DNA of 64,000 nt from Ichthyophis bannanicus (taxonomy: Eukaryota > Chordata > Amphibia > Gymnophiona > Ichthyophiidae). The translations under genes and the position numbers were made by a program. Positions within the stretch are counted from its first letter, which is position 1, and each line of letters begins with the position of its first letter. This document shows, piece after piece, positions 52,858 to 63,094 of the stretch. The stretch spans positions 988,319,637 through 988,383,636 of the forward strand of contig CM066034.1 of the NCBI GenBank assembly GCA_033557465.1, written 5' to 3'. Below the pieces are notes generated by a model. It ran no database searches and was not told the DNA's origin. It saw only the letters and a program-made list of their open reading frames with translations.

Positions 52858-54841
52858 ATGAATAAAATACATTCTCTAAAATGCTTGTATGCAAATGCTA
52901 GAAGTCTAAAAAATAAGATGGGAGAGTTAGAATATATAGCACTAAATGAGAGGTTAGATGTGATTGGAATATCAGAGACATGATGGAAAGAGGACAACCA
53001 GTGGGACACTGTGATACCTGGGTACAAACTATATCGTAATGTTAGAGCTGGTCAAATTGGTGGAGGGGTTGCGCTCTATGTTAGAGAGGGCATTGAGTCA
53101 GAAAGGATTAAAGTTTTGCAGGAAACAAAATTTGCTGTAGAATCTCTATGGATTGAAATTCCATGTAAAAAGGGGAAGGCGATGGAGGTGGGGGTGTACT
53201 ATCGACCGCCTGGCCAAAATGAACAAATGGATGATGAAATGCTCAAAGAAATCAAGGAAGCTAACAAAAGTTACAGCGCGGTAATAATAATGGGTGATTT
53301 CAATTACCCCAGTTTCGACTGGGTCAGTGTCACGGCAGTACATGCTAGGGAGATAAAGTTCTTAGATGACATAAATGACTGCTTCTTGGAGCAGCTGGTC
53401 CATGAATCAACGAGAGGGGAAGCCATATTAGACCTAGTCCTTAGTGGAACACAAGATCTAGTGCAAGAGATAAGGGTGTTGGGGCCACTTGGCAATAGTG
53501 ATCATAGCATGATCGCTTTTGATTTAATTAGTGGAGGAGGGATAGTAAGGAAATCCACAGTATTACCTTTTAACTTTCGAAAGGGAGACTATGATAAAAT
53601 GCGGAAAATAGTTAGGAAAAAACTAAAAGGAGCAGTTGCAAAGGTTAAAGACTTACATCAAGCTTGGGTGTTGTTGAAAAATACTATCTTGGAAGCCCAG
53701 ACCAGCTGTATTCCACGCTTTAAGAAAAGTGGAAGGAAGCCCAAAAAACTGCCATCATGGTTTAAAGGTGAGGTCAGAGAGGCTGTTGTTGCCAAGAAAG
53801 CATCTTTCAGGAAATGGAAAAAAGAGTCAAACGATGAAACCTGGAAACAGCACAAGCACTGGCAAGTCAAATGCAAGGCATTGATAAAGAAGGCAAAGAG
53901 AGAATTTGAGAAGAAGCTTGCTGCGGAAGCAAAAACGCGAAATAAAGATTTTTTCAAGTACATTCGTAGCAAAAAACCTGTGAGAGAGTCAGTTGGACCA
54001 TTAGATGATAGAGGAGTTAAAGGGGCACTAAGAGGCGACAAGGCGATAGTGGAGAGACAGAATGAATTCTTTGCTTCAGTCTTTACTGAGGAAGATGTAG
54101 GGATGTTACCCATGACTGAAGTGGTATTTAAAGGTGCGGAAGAATTGAAGGAAATATCGATACATCGGGAAGATGTATTACAACTATTAGATAAACTGAA
54201 GAGTACCAAATCACCTGGGCCGGATGGTATACATCCAAGGGTGTTGAAAGAACTGAAATATGAGATTGCAGACCTGCTATTAGTAATCTGTGAACTATCA
54301 TTAAAATCATATCTAATATCTGAAGATTGGCGGATCGCCAATGTAACACCAATTTTTAAAAAGGGTTTGAGGGGTGATCCGGGAAACTACAGACCGGTGA
54401 GCCTCACGTCAGTACCGGGAAAAATGGTAGAAACCATCATAAAGAATAAAATTACTCAGCATGTAGATAGTAATGGCCTAATGGGAGACAGCCAACATGG
54501 CTTTAGACAAGGAAGGTCTTGTCTTACTAAATTGTTATGTTTTTTTTGAAAGTGTGAATAAACAGGTGGACAAATGTGAGTCGGTTGATATAGTGTATCT
54601 GGACTTTCAGAAAGCCTTTGACAAGGTCGCTCATCAGAGACTTTTGGCAAAACTAAAGAGTCATGGGATAGGAGGCAGTGTACTACTATGGATCAGGAAC
54701 TGGTTAAAAGATAGAAAGCAGAGGGTTGGGCTAAATGGCCAATTTTCCCAATGGAGAAAGGTGAATAGTGGTGTACCCCAGGGATCTGTGCTGGGTCCAC
54801 TGCTTTTTGACATATTCATAAATGACCTGGAAAGTGGAATA
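52858..54841 (+). pseudogene. CR1 copy g, ORF2 (endonuclease and start of RT), truncated
   Basis: Met 52858 begins MNKIHSLKCLYANARSL, the usual ORF2 start, 122 bp after ORF1 and in the same frame as the ORF1 downstream overlap frame. One TGA at 52981-52983 replaces the Trp of ISETWW. Then an open stretch to 54549: LYVREGIESE, VYYRPPGQNEQMD, DFNYPSFDWVSV, LGNSDHSMIAFDL (SDH), basic linker, [36 protein letters not shown]. One extra T at about 54547 shifts to 54497-54841 ([33 protein letters not shown]). It stops before FADD, where SINE sequence begins at 54842. Two lesions plus the 3' loss. Confidence 0.93.
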
Positions 54842-54884
54842 ACCTGAAGTACCTTGCCCCAACCACTAGGCCACTCCTCCACTT
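54842..54884 (-). mobile_element. SINE head fragment at the CR1 breakpoint
   Basis: CCTGAAGTACCTTGCCCCAACCACTAGGCCACTCCTCCACTT is the complement of the first 43 bp of the tRNA-headed SINE (compare 25969-26010). CORE and tail are missing, and no CR1 resumes after it. Confidence 0.85.
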
Positions 54885-55740
54885 ATGTTTGGTGGTTTAA
54901 GCCTGCCTTTTAATACACTGCGTTGTCAGCAGGAGGTGCTCTTTTTATTACGAGTCCTCGGTTTGCAAGCATTCCGGGGCCAGCGTCTATTCCCTCGTAC
55001 TCCTGTGAATCCTTCTGGGAAAGATGATCTGATCTTCTCCACTCACAGTGACAGAGGCGGACAGGCCTGGAGGGTACAATGGAGGGTGGTGTCCAAGGCT
55101 TGATTGCAGGAAGTGTATGTCCTGATATCTTAGTGTTCAGGTAGCATTTTGACTGTGAGAAGAGGATCCTGGGCAGTGGGCAGGAAGTGGCTGAGAAACT
55201 GAAAAGTAGCAGAGCCCAAAATATCTTGGGCTGACTTAAAGAGGCAGCTTCTCTCAGCTGGCAGGCCTGTCTCCATCTAAATATCAGGCTGAGAGAGGCT
55301 GATCTTTGTTATTTCATTCCAGAGTCAAAGAAAGTCTTTCCGACTGTTTGAAAGCTCTTCTGCCTGTGCTGATTTCCACTTCCACAGAGCTAAGTCAATC
55401 CAATTGCTGCTGAACTGACTATCAGCAAACCCTGCCTCCATCAGCAGATTTAAGTTATAGCTCACTGGAAGTAGATATTGCTAGGAAAAACCTGACCTTC
55501 CCATGCTGCTGTCTCCAGACATAAGAGGTGGTGGATTCCCACGCCTACCTCGCTGTTAACTGTTCATGGATCTGTCCTCCAGAAACAAGCCCACAGGTAT
55601 ATTAACCATGATCACATCCTCCCACATTACATTCCACAATGTAACCGCGCACCGACTGGAAAAAACGCTGTATTAGATTTGTTTAAAATCTTATTCTTCT
55701 GTCTTCTACATGTCAACTATAAGCCTATTTTATAAAGACA
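54885..55740. other. Unrecognised stretch
   Basis: No domain or repeat recognised; moderate base composition, scattered small frames. Confidence 0.5.
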
Positions 55741-56290
55741 CAGAGGGTCATTTTAAATCACTTGGACGAGATTTGGATGTCTGAAAACATGCAAGCGGAT
55801 GTCCAAATCACAGAGATGTCCTTGGAGCCATCTTACAAATGGCTTTCTTAGATGTCTCCGGTGCAGGGATGTCTAAATAGGCAGGGGATGGGGCAGAGGC
55901 ATGTCCTGGGTGGAGCTACAGACATAAGATGTCCCAGATCAATCTTAGAACCCTCGGGTAGATCTGCTCCAGTTATGAATAGGCATCAATGTTACAGCAG
56001 TGAAACCTCTAGTGTGTCGAAGTTGACACTACACTATCCTCAATACTCTAAATGACAATGATATGTTGTTTGTGTTTGGGAAACTTGTTTTGGGTTTGCA
56101 CCATTGCTGCATGTCTCATAGATGTCCCCAGTGGGACATCCATGTAGATGTCTCTGCAGACTTCCGTATCTGGTACATCCATGTTTGTGAAACTGTGCCT
56201 GAAATTGGACATGCTTGCTGTTTTTAGGGACGTTCTGGCTTGGACGCCCCAGATTGCACGTGGATGTCCTTTGTAAAATGTGTCTTATAG
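55740..56290. repeat. Dispersed repeat with GATGTC-type motifs
   Basis: Starts GAGGGTCATTTTAAATCACT. The 3' 170 bp (56120-56290) match 21790-21965. Repeated GATGTC/GACATC phrases give weak internal inverted symmetry. Class unknown. Confidence 0.55.
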
Positions 56291-56799
56291 CACCTATGTC
56301 TCTTTATAAAATACTAGTGCGGCTGGGTGAAGTTTCTTCTTTCCCTAGGGCCAGTTTTAGGGTTGTATGGCCACAGAGGATGCAATACATGGGGGGCATC
56401 TGTGCCTTTCTATACATTTTGGGCCATGTTCATACATTGCGGTAGACACTGGCACTACTCACCAAAAGCTCCTGTTGTATGGGTGCAACATCGCCTCCTG
56501 CAGAACATGAGAACCAGATACAGCATCTGCACCGACCCAAATCCATTGAAACTCATCAGATTGTACTGATCAGATCAGAGGTTGGCTGCTGGATTTGTGA
56601 GCAAAGGAGAGAGTTCTGATGCAGGGGAAATGTCTCCAAATGGATTCGTTTTGCACATGCCCTGACAGTAATGAACCTCACTCCTAACAAAGGTTTCTGG
56701 AGTTCTCACTGTTGTGAAGGTGGAGATGCCTCTGTCCTTGAAGCAGGAAAAGAGATCGACTTTGGCTAAATGAAGATCAGTCTGCTGGGGAAGAGTGTT

Positions 56800-57110
56800 A
56801 TGACAATGCTCCTAGGCAAGTGAGGGAGAGATGGGATGCTCTTTTATGTAAGGAGTAGAGAAACGGGTACTGCTGGCGAGAAAGATGTTGGGCAGGGAGA
56901 AGGAGAGATAGTGAAGAGGATGCTGGTCAGGCGTGTGGGAGAGGCTTATAATGAGCATGAATGGGAAGGAGAGACGGTCAGATGATGGGCAGAAGTCAAG
57001 GGGAGAAGACAAAAATGCTGGGTGGTGAGCGGATTCTGGTGTTGGGCAGAGGGTAGGAGTGGTATGGGGAAGAGGAGATGCTGGGCACCAGATTTCTGAA
57101 GGGAGCTAAG
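56800..57110. repeat. Purine-rich degenerate tandem repeat
   Basis: Irregular units of roughly 40-60 bp around GAGATGCTGGGCAG and GGGAAGGAGAG. They resemble the G-rich part of element D (22360-22720) in composition; homology is uncertain. Confidence 0.45.
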
Positions 57111-57250
57111 CTAAGGTCAGAGAATGAGAGATGGAGAATCATGTTTCTTGTTCTAAAAAAATAAGATTGGAAATTTCAGTTATCACATAATCATCTGATA
57201 TTTTAGAGTTAGATTATGCAAGACTAGAGGAAGAGAGAGAGGAACACTAG

Positions 57251-59439
57251 CAGGGCCGGCCCGAACATTGTACAAGAATGTTGTTTGCACAGGGCCCCAT
57301 GTGAACTTCATTCGCACACAGTGCTCTTCATGCTGGCGGCTATTCAGAGGGAGCCAGGGCCTTGCACGGGCTTCCCCAGCTCCTTCTGAAGCAACTTAGA
57401 CAGCCGTGGGGCTCTTGTGGGGAGGGGGGTGTATAAGATAGGACAGGAAATGGTTAATGGGGGAGGGGCTTGGACTGGAAATGAGCTGATGGGGGGCTAC
57501 AACTGGAAATGGGCTGACAGGGGGGGCTAGGATTGGAATTGGCTGATGGGGGCTGGAATAGGACAGGAAATGGCCAATGGGGGCTTGGACTGGAAATGGG
57601 CTGATGGGGGCTTGGACTAGAAATGGACCATTGGGGGGCTAAGACTGGAAATGGGCTGATGGGGGGCTGGAAATGGCTGATGGGGAGGGCTAAGACTGGC
57701 AATGGATGATGGGGAGGGCTAAGACTGGAAATGGGCTGATTGGGGGCTGGAATAGGACTGGAAATGGCTGATATGGGGGGCTTGGACTAGACATGGGCCG
57801 ATGGGGAGGGCTAAGATTGGAAATGGGCTGATGGGGGGGGCTGGAATAGGACTGGAAATGGCTGATGTGGAGGGCTAAGACTGGAAATGGGCTGATGGGG
57901 GGCTGGAAATGGCTGATGGTGAGGGCTAAGACTGGCAATGGACGATGGGAAGGTCTAAGACTGGAAATGGGCTGATTGGGGGCTGGAATAGGACTGGAAA
58001 TGGCTGATGGGGGGCTTGGACTAGAAATGGACCATTGGGGGGCTTGGACAGGAAATGGGCTGATGGGGGGCTTGGACTGGAAATGGGCTAATGGGGAGGG
58101 CTAAGACTGGAAATGGGCTGATGAGGGGCTGGAATAGGACTGAAAATTGCTGATATGGGGGGCTTGGACTAGAAATGGGCCGATGGGGAGGGCTAAGATT
58201 GGAAATGGGCTGATGGGGGGCTGGAATAGGACTGAAATGGCTGATGGGGGGCTAGGACTGGAAACGGGCTGATGGAGGCTGGAATAAGACTGGAAATGGT
58301 TGACGGGGGGCTTAGAATTGGAAATGGGCTGATTGAGGGAGCTTGGACTGGAAATGGGCTGATGGGGAGGCTAGCACTGTAAATGGGCTGATGAGGGGGG
58401 ATGGGAGAATGGGACTAGAAGGGAGCAGATGCTGGGTGGGGCTGGAACTAGAAGGGAGCTGATGTTGGGGGAGGACTAGAAGGGATGGGGGATGGGGATT
58501 GAGGATGGAGAGGGAAAAGATATTTTTTGCGGAAGAAAAATCTACAATTGGCCGGGTATTGGGAGAATAAGTGGGGATTGAGGATGGAAGGGTGAAATAT
58601 GAGTGGATGATAAAGGAATAGAGAAAGAAATGGAGACCAAAGCAAAAGGGGAAAGATCAGTATGATAAAGCAGATGTAGAAAGAGTATGGAAAAAATCTA
58701 GAAGAGAGAAGGACAAATGGACAGCTCGCAGAAGACACAAAGAAACCAGAAGAAAGTGACTGGAGCAATTGCAACTGAAAAATAAAATGGCCAAACAAAA
58801 GGTAGAAAAATACTTTTTATTTTAAGTTTATTAACTGGAATATGTCAGCTCTGGGAAACGTGTATCACTAACATCTTTGCGTTTTTGCTTAGTACAAGAG
58901 GAAATTAATTTATAGTTTTATTTCTGCAGTGCTGTTGTACATTCCAAGTTTGGCTTTTGGGGTTCCCAATTTAATTATTATCTTCCTATTTCTAAATTGT
59001 GATCCCTTGTTCTTTATTTGGTGTTGGTCTATGTTCTGCATGTGTAACTAAGCTGAGGTATTCTGTTCATGTAGTTTCTATTTGACAGTCCCACTTGTTC
59101 TCTTTCCCCAGTAGGAGATGTATTGGTTTAATATTTGCAGTGTTGCCTTTTGATAGGTAGGGTTTGGTGCTTTGTGAGTCCTGGTAGTGCTGTTATGATA
59201 CAGCGGGTTTGCTATGGGTTCTAAATGGGCAGTGTTTACAGTACTTCGTAATGTGTCTGGTGGTTGGCACTGGGGTATAGTAATGTAGAAATCTGTTAGT
59301 CTTTCTTTATCCAAACACTCATTATGAGGCATGTTTACTAAAAGTTAGCGCATGTTAACATTTATGCAAATATTTTTGCAAATGAGGCCCCGCAATGAGT
59401 CTCCACCAATGGCCCTGCACCCCCCTCAGGCCATCCCTG
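57251..59439. mobile_element. hAT-like element C with minisatellite cargo
   Basis: Exact 8-bp duplication AACACTAG (57243-57250 and 59440-59447). Starts CAGGGCCGGCC and ends GGCCATCCCTG, an imperfect inverted repeat of the same end type as the MITEs at 19065 and 30455. Interior: a leader homologous to the right palindrome arm of B (57325-57425), the G-rich minisatellite (57440-58400), and a long tail (58400-59390) homologous to element A across its whole length (to 1708) and to B up to 3926. No transposase. 2,189 bp. Confidence 0.85.
57440..58400. repeat. G-rich minisatellite in element C
   Basis: About 25-35 variant units of GGGGGGCTAAGACTGGAAAT plus GGGCTGAT, mean unit near 30 bp, with a higher-order pattern (GGGGCTGGAATAGGACTGGA alternating with GGCTTGGACTAG). 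Same repeat family as in elements A and B, but with shorter G runs. Confidence 0.9.
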
Positions 59440-59449
59440 AACACTAGTG

Positions 59450-60565
59450 CTGTGTAGAGAGAGAGAGAGAGGAAGGTAGTGCTGGTATCCTAGGGCCCGG
59501 TATTCAGTGCCGGCAGGTAGCATTGCTAAAGCAGCAGGCCGCCAGCGCTGAACTTTAAAGCCCGGGGCCATATCCAGGCTCCAGCAATGAATATCCGAGC
59601 TGCCCGGATTGCTGTAAAGCTAGCCAGGCCGTGGCTATATTCAATCGCCGCCTGGTTAGCTTCTGGAGCAAAGGTTAGGCCAGGGTTTCCCATGTCTGAC
59701 TTTCACCGCATATCACTAACTGGGCAGTGGCTGGTTAGCAATGGGTTAGCGAACTGGTTAGCATCAGGTCTGCAAACCGTGTAAATGCCTTTGAATATCC
59801 CCCCTAGTGTTTTCAGTCAATAACTAAATCTAGAAGTAGCTGAAAGGATTGTGCACAGGTTGGTGTTAATGGACAGCTCAGATTTAAGGTGGTGGAACGA
59901 ACAGGCATCGTTTGCTGAGTTTTAGCTCCCTGCAAATGCAGAGCTGGTGAAGCGAGATGCAGCTCGCACTTTGCTTTAGAGAGAGATTTTGCAGCCTATT
60001 TGCTCTGAGAGCCTTGGGATAATGAAAACCACCCGAACATCCAGTTCTACAAATAAATTTAAACTGTGGAAGTGAGCCACGCTCCCTGGGGAGAGGTTGG
60101 TGAGAGCTAGCGATCTACAGCACTGATACGAGAGCAACATCAGGGATTTGGACCACTATCTGAGAAAAACTCCTTTAACCCTGTCGACGTAGTGTAATTA
60201 CTCATCAGGAATGGAGCCCCTCCAGTGATGAGCAGTGAAAATTGCAGCTGAAGGAGAACAGAGTTTGAAGAGTTTATACAAGGCCCCTTCTCACCAGATG
60301 GTGTCTCTAGACCAGAAGGTTTCTGTTTCCAGGCCTGGTCTGGACTCATTTCCTTGTGTGCTTAATATTGACTTCAATAATGGTGTGGATCAGGATACAT
60401 ATATATAAAATATATATACATGTTTTCCAATATAGGTACAACTGAGAATGCACTAAATCCAGATTTTCCAAACCAAGACTCGGGATGACTACCTTGTCTA
60501 TTATTTCCAGGGTGCTTGAGAATTCCATTGCGTAAGGTGCAGACTGAGTCAGTTCTTAATTTACT
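59450..60565. other. Unrecognised stretch with a (GA)n run
   Basis: A (GA) run at 59457-59472. 59490-59815 contains GGTATTCAGTGCCGG, GAATATCC and related GGCTAGCC/TTAGC phrases, similar to text near 28980-29070, possibly a further dispersed repeat. Nothing else recognised. Confidence 0.4.
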
Positions 60566-60570
60566 CTATT

Positions 60571-60592
60571 GCATGCTGGGAGATGTAGTTCT
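60571..60592 (-). promoter_or_regulatory. ZNF143/THAP11-like site (SBS motif)
   Basis: The minus strand reads ACTACATCTCCCAGCATGC, matching the well-known ACTACAnnTCCCAGnATGC consensus bound by ZNF143 (Staf) and THAP11 at many vertebrate promoters. There is no CpG-rich promoter or exon nearby, so it may be part of a repeat. Confidence 0.5.
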
Positions 60593-61635
60593 GCCTTTCT
60601 TTCAATCTAGGCAATGGGAGAACGGAGTAAAACCGAGACTAGATCAACCCATCCTTAATGACAGGGAGTCACTGGTAAGAATAAACCCACATGCTCTACC
60701 AAGTACCAAAGGTGGGGGGGGGGAGAAAAGAGACAACTTGGACTGCAGCACCCTGAAAACATCCAACCTGCTATATGAACTGTTAAGTGAGCGTAAGCTC
60801 AGATGATGAGAGTGTTCACTAGCAGAACAGAAGCACGTTCACAATAAAGGAGCTCATTTGATAAGGAGGTGCCTAAAAAGCTTCCCAAAATCTCACCTGT
60901 TTTGTGCCCCATTTATAAAGTCGACAAAGGAACCTATGTGCCTTTGTAACACAGGCTGCTCGAAATAGCCGCAGTAGTTCAGAACAGCGCATGCACAATT
61001 TAAATCTGCTCCGAAGCGGGTGCAACCATGTGTGTGGACGCACCTTCATTGCAACGACATTTAAAAGCTGCTCGCAGATTGCATAAAAGCACACATGAAC
61101 TTGTTGGCATGAGTACTCCAGTGCATATTCACCCACACATCTTTATAGCAGCCATTTGCCATGCTTTGTAAAATTACCCCCAAAGCCTCTACTTTATTCC
61201 AGACAAATGTGAATGCATGAGCTTAAGTTATCATTAAAGGGACAGGAGGAACCAGGGCACACTCATACAATGAGGTCATGCATTGTCCCAGCTGCTTCTC
61301 AACAAAGCAAGTCTGAATCATGATGGTACCACCACAGCGGATGGTTTTTTTTTTACAAGAACCACACCAAATCTTTCACAAACCAGCTTGGTCGTTCTCT
61401 TTCCAGCTTATGACTTTATTCACAGCAGAGGCAGGAGCAGTTCATTAAGGTTCACAAATTGACAAAAAAAAATCAAAACATTTCTGATGGATACGTTAAC
61501 TCGCTCCTCAACCACCAGACAGAAGGAGAAGCTATGACTGATTAGAGAAAGCTCCAGAGCCTCTGGGCTCATTGCAACAATCTGCTTCCTGTGTCAGGTG
61601 TTAGCCAAACTTTGCACAGCATCAATACATTCTGT
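60593..61635. other. Unrecognised stretch
   Basis: No domain or repeat recognised apart from a G10 run at 60713-60722. Confidence 0.5.
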
Positions 61636-61639
61636 TCTG

Positions 61640-62100
61640 AGAGTCTGTTGGAAACAAAGCAACCAGTGGGATACCCCTGGCCTTGGTATTAGACCCAGCC
61701 CTTATTAGTGCAATTACTGAGAAATGTGAGGAGAAAATAAGCTCGCTTGCAAAGGATACAAATTTCTGTCACAGGACAGCTTTGCTGGCAGGAATAAAAA
61801 ATAAATGAAAAGGGGATGCGAGGAAACTGGGAGTGGGTCAAAGGTTTAGAGAAAGAGCTTCGGTGCTGAAGGAGTGTCAAATCATGTATTTGGGATACAG
61901 AAGTCCATTAGGCACTTCTCAGTTGGGATGAGAATCAGAAACTGACAAACAAGATTTAGGAGTAAAATATCCGAGATGACTTTGAGGTGACCCATTAATG
62001 TAACTAAACCAACTGAGAACGTTAATATGCTCAGATGCATAAGGAGAGGTGTTAGTGACAGGACAAAGAAGGTAATATTGGCTTTATATAGGTAAAGAGA
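61640..62100 (+). pseudogene. Old CR1-like ORF2 fragment
   Basis: Discontinuous frames resemble the RT stretch after the active site: FAKDTNFC (in place of FADDTKFC), KRFRERASVLKE, SNHVFGIQKSIRHFS-like text and a segment resembling KQDLGVKIS (about 61945-61965), then NMLRCIRRGVSDR. Too decayed for a family assignment beyond CR1-like. Confidence 0.5.
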
Positions 62101-62101
62101 C

Positions 62102-62286
62102 CATGGCCGGCTCCACCATTAGGCAAAGTAGGTGGTTACTTGGTATGGCAAATTCTGGGTGGGGAGCAGACCAGGGCATTCAAAGCTAAACAATAGATTC
62201 TGACAGCCTGGGGGGAGGGAAGGGGGTTAAAGTTTAAGGTTTTCCTGTGGCGCCAGCACCTTGAATCAACTCTGGGGGCGGCCCGG
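62102..62286 (+). mobile_element. hAT-like MITE
   Basis: Starts CATGGCCGGCTCCACCATTAGG (first 22 bp end in the family pattern) and ends GGGGGCGGCCCGG. Shares CATTCAAAGCTAAACAATAG and TTCTGACAGCC with 30455-30626. The TSD is no longer recognisable. Confidence 0.75.
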
Positions 62287-62299
62287 TAGCAAATCCTTA

Positions 62300-62430
62300 G
62301 AGTCTTGGTATTTCACTTCCAGTCCTTGAGGACCGTCATAGATCAGGTTTTCAGGATATCCCTAGTGAATAAGCATACGACAGATATGCAGGCAATGGAG
62401 CTAGTAGCCATGCAAATCTCTCTCATCTAT
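62300..62430. mobile_element. Palindromic MITE, left arm
   Basis: CCAGTCCTTGAGGACC, TCAGGTTTTCAGGATATCCC and ATGCAAATCTCTCTCAT form one arm of a palindromic MITE widespread in vertebrates. The other arm appears at 63025-63090 after two insertions. Confidence 0.7.
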
Positions 62431-62434
62431 TTAA

Positions 62435-62933
62435 CACTAGAAGCCCCAAAAGGAATTTTACCTAGAAACCCCAAAGTGTGTCAATTGACGCATTATCACG
62501 ACGACTGCGTTTATCATGAAATGCAGATGTGAATTAATGTGAAGTTACTTATTTGTTAAATACGTGCAGTATGTGACATCATTATATGACATCATCGTGT
62601 TTGTTGTTTGTAATGTTGGAGTAAAACTGTGAACAGTGATTGAGATGCGCCACCTAGTGGGAACATGAATTTATACCTAGAAGCCCCAAAGTACGTCAAT
62701 TGACGCATTCAAGACAACTGAGTGCGTTAATTGACATACTTTGGGGCTTCTGGGTATAAATTAATTTTCCCGCTAGGTGGTGCATCTGTCATTAATTTTC
62801 AATGCACATATTTGAACATCTTGACCTTGCTAACAAAGTCATGGAACATGACTAACATAGTTCTAGCAGTGGCGCTGGTATACAACTTTGAAGATGCATT
62901 TGCGTCAATTGACGCACTTTGGGGCTTCTAGTG
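62435..62933. mobile_element. piggyBac-like non-autonomous element
   Basis: TTAA at 62431-62434 and 62934-62937 flanks a 499-bp element whose ends are CACTAGAAGCCCCAAA and its complement. A TTAA target and CACTxGAA-type ends indicate piggyBac. An internal fold-back at about 62648-62785 repeats the terminal motif (CCTAGAAGCCCCAAAGTACG) in inverted pairs, and GTCAATTGACGCA-type palindromes recur at 62487, 62694 and 62902. No transposase. Confidence 0.85.
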
Positions 62934-62939
62934 TTAAAC

Positions 62940-63020
62940 TTATCTTTATACCACCTTTCTACTATTCAAAGCTGTTTACAGTGAAACAATAATTTAACAG
63001 GAGCATAAGGCGTGCAGTTA
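62940..63020 (-). mobile_element. L2-type LINE 3' end
   Basis: ATCTTTATACCACCTTTCTA followed by AGCTGTTTACAGTGAAACAA is the L2 3' terminus in reverse orientation, next to the right TTAA of the piggyBac-like element. Confidence 0.65.
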
Positions 63021-63024
63021 TACA

Positions 63025-63090
63025 GGACTCCTTAGGGGTATCCTGAAAACCTGATCCATTGGCAGCCCTCAAGGACTGGGAGTGACCAAC
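63025..63090. mobile_element. Palindromic MITE, right arm
   Basis: GGGGTATCCTGAAAACCTGA and CCCTCAAGGACTGGGAGTGA are complementary to the left arm at 62315-62360. Confidence 0.7.
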
Positions 63091-63094
63091 GCTC

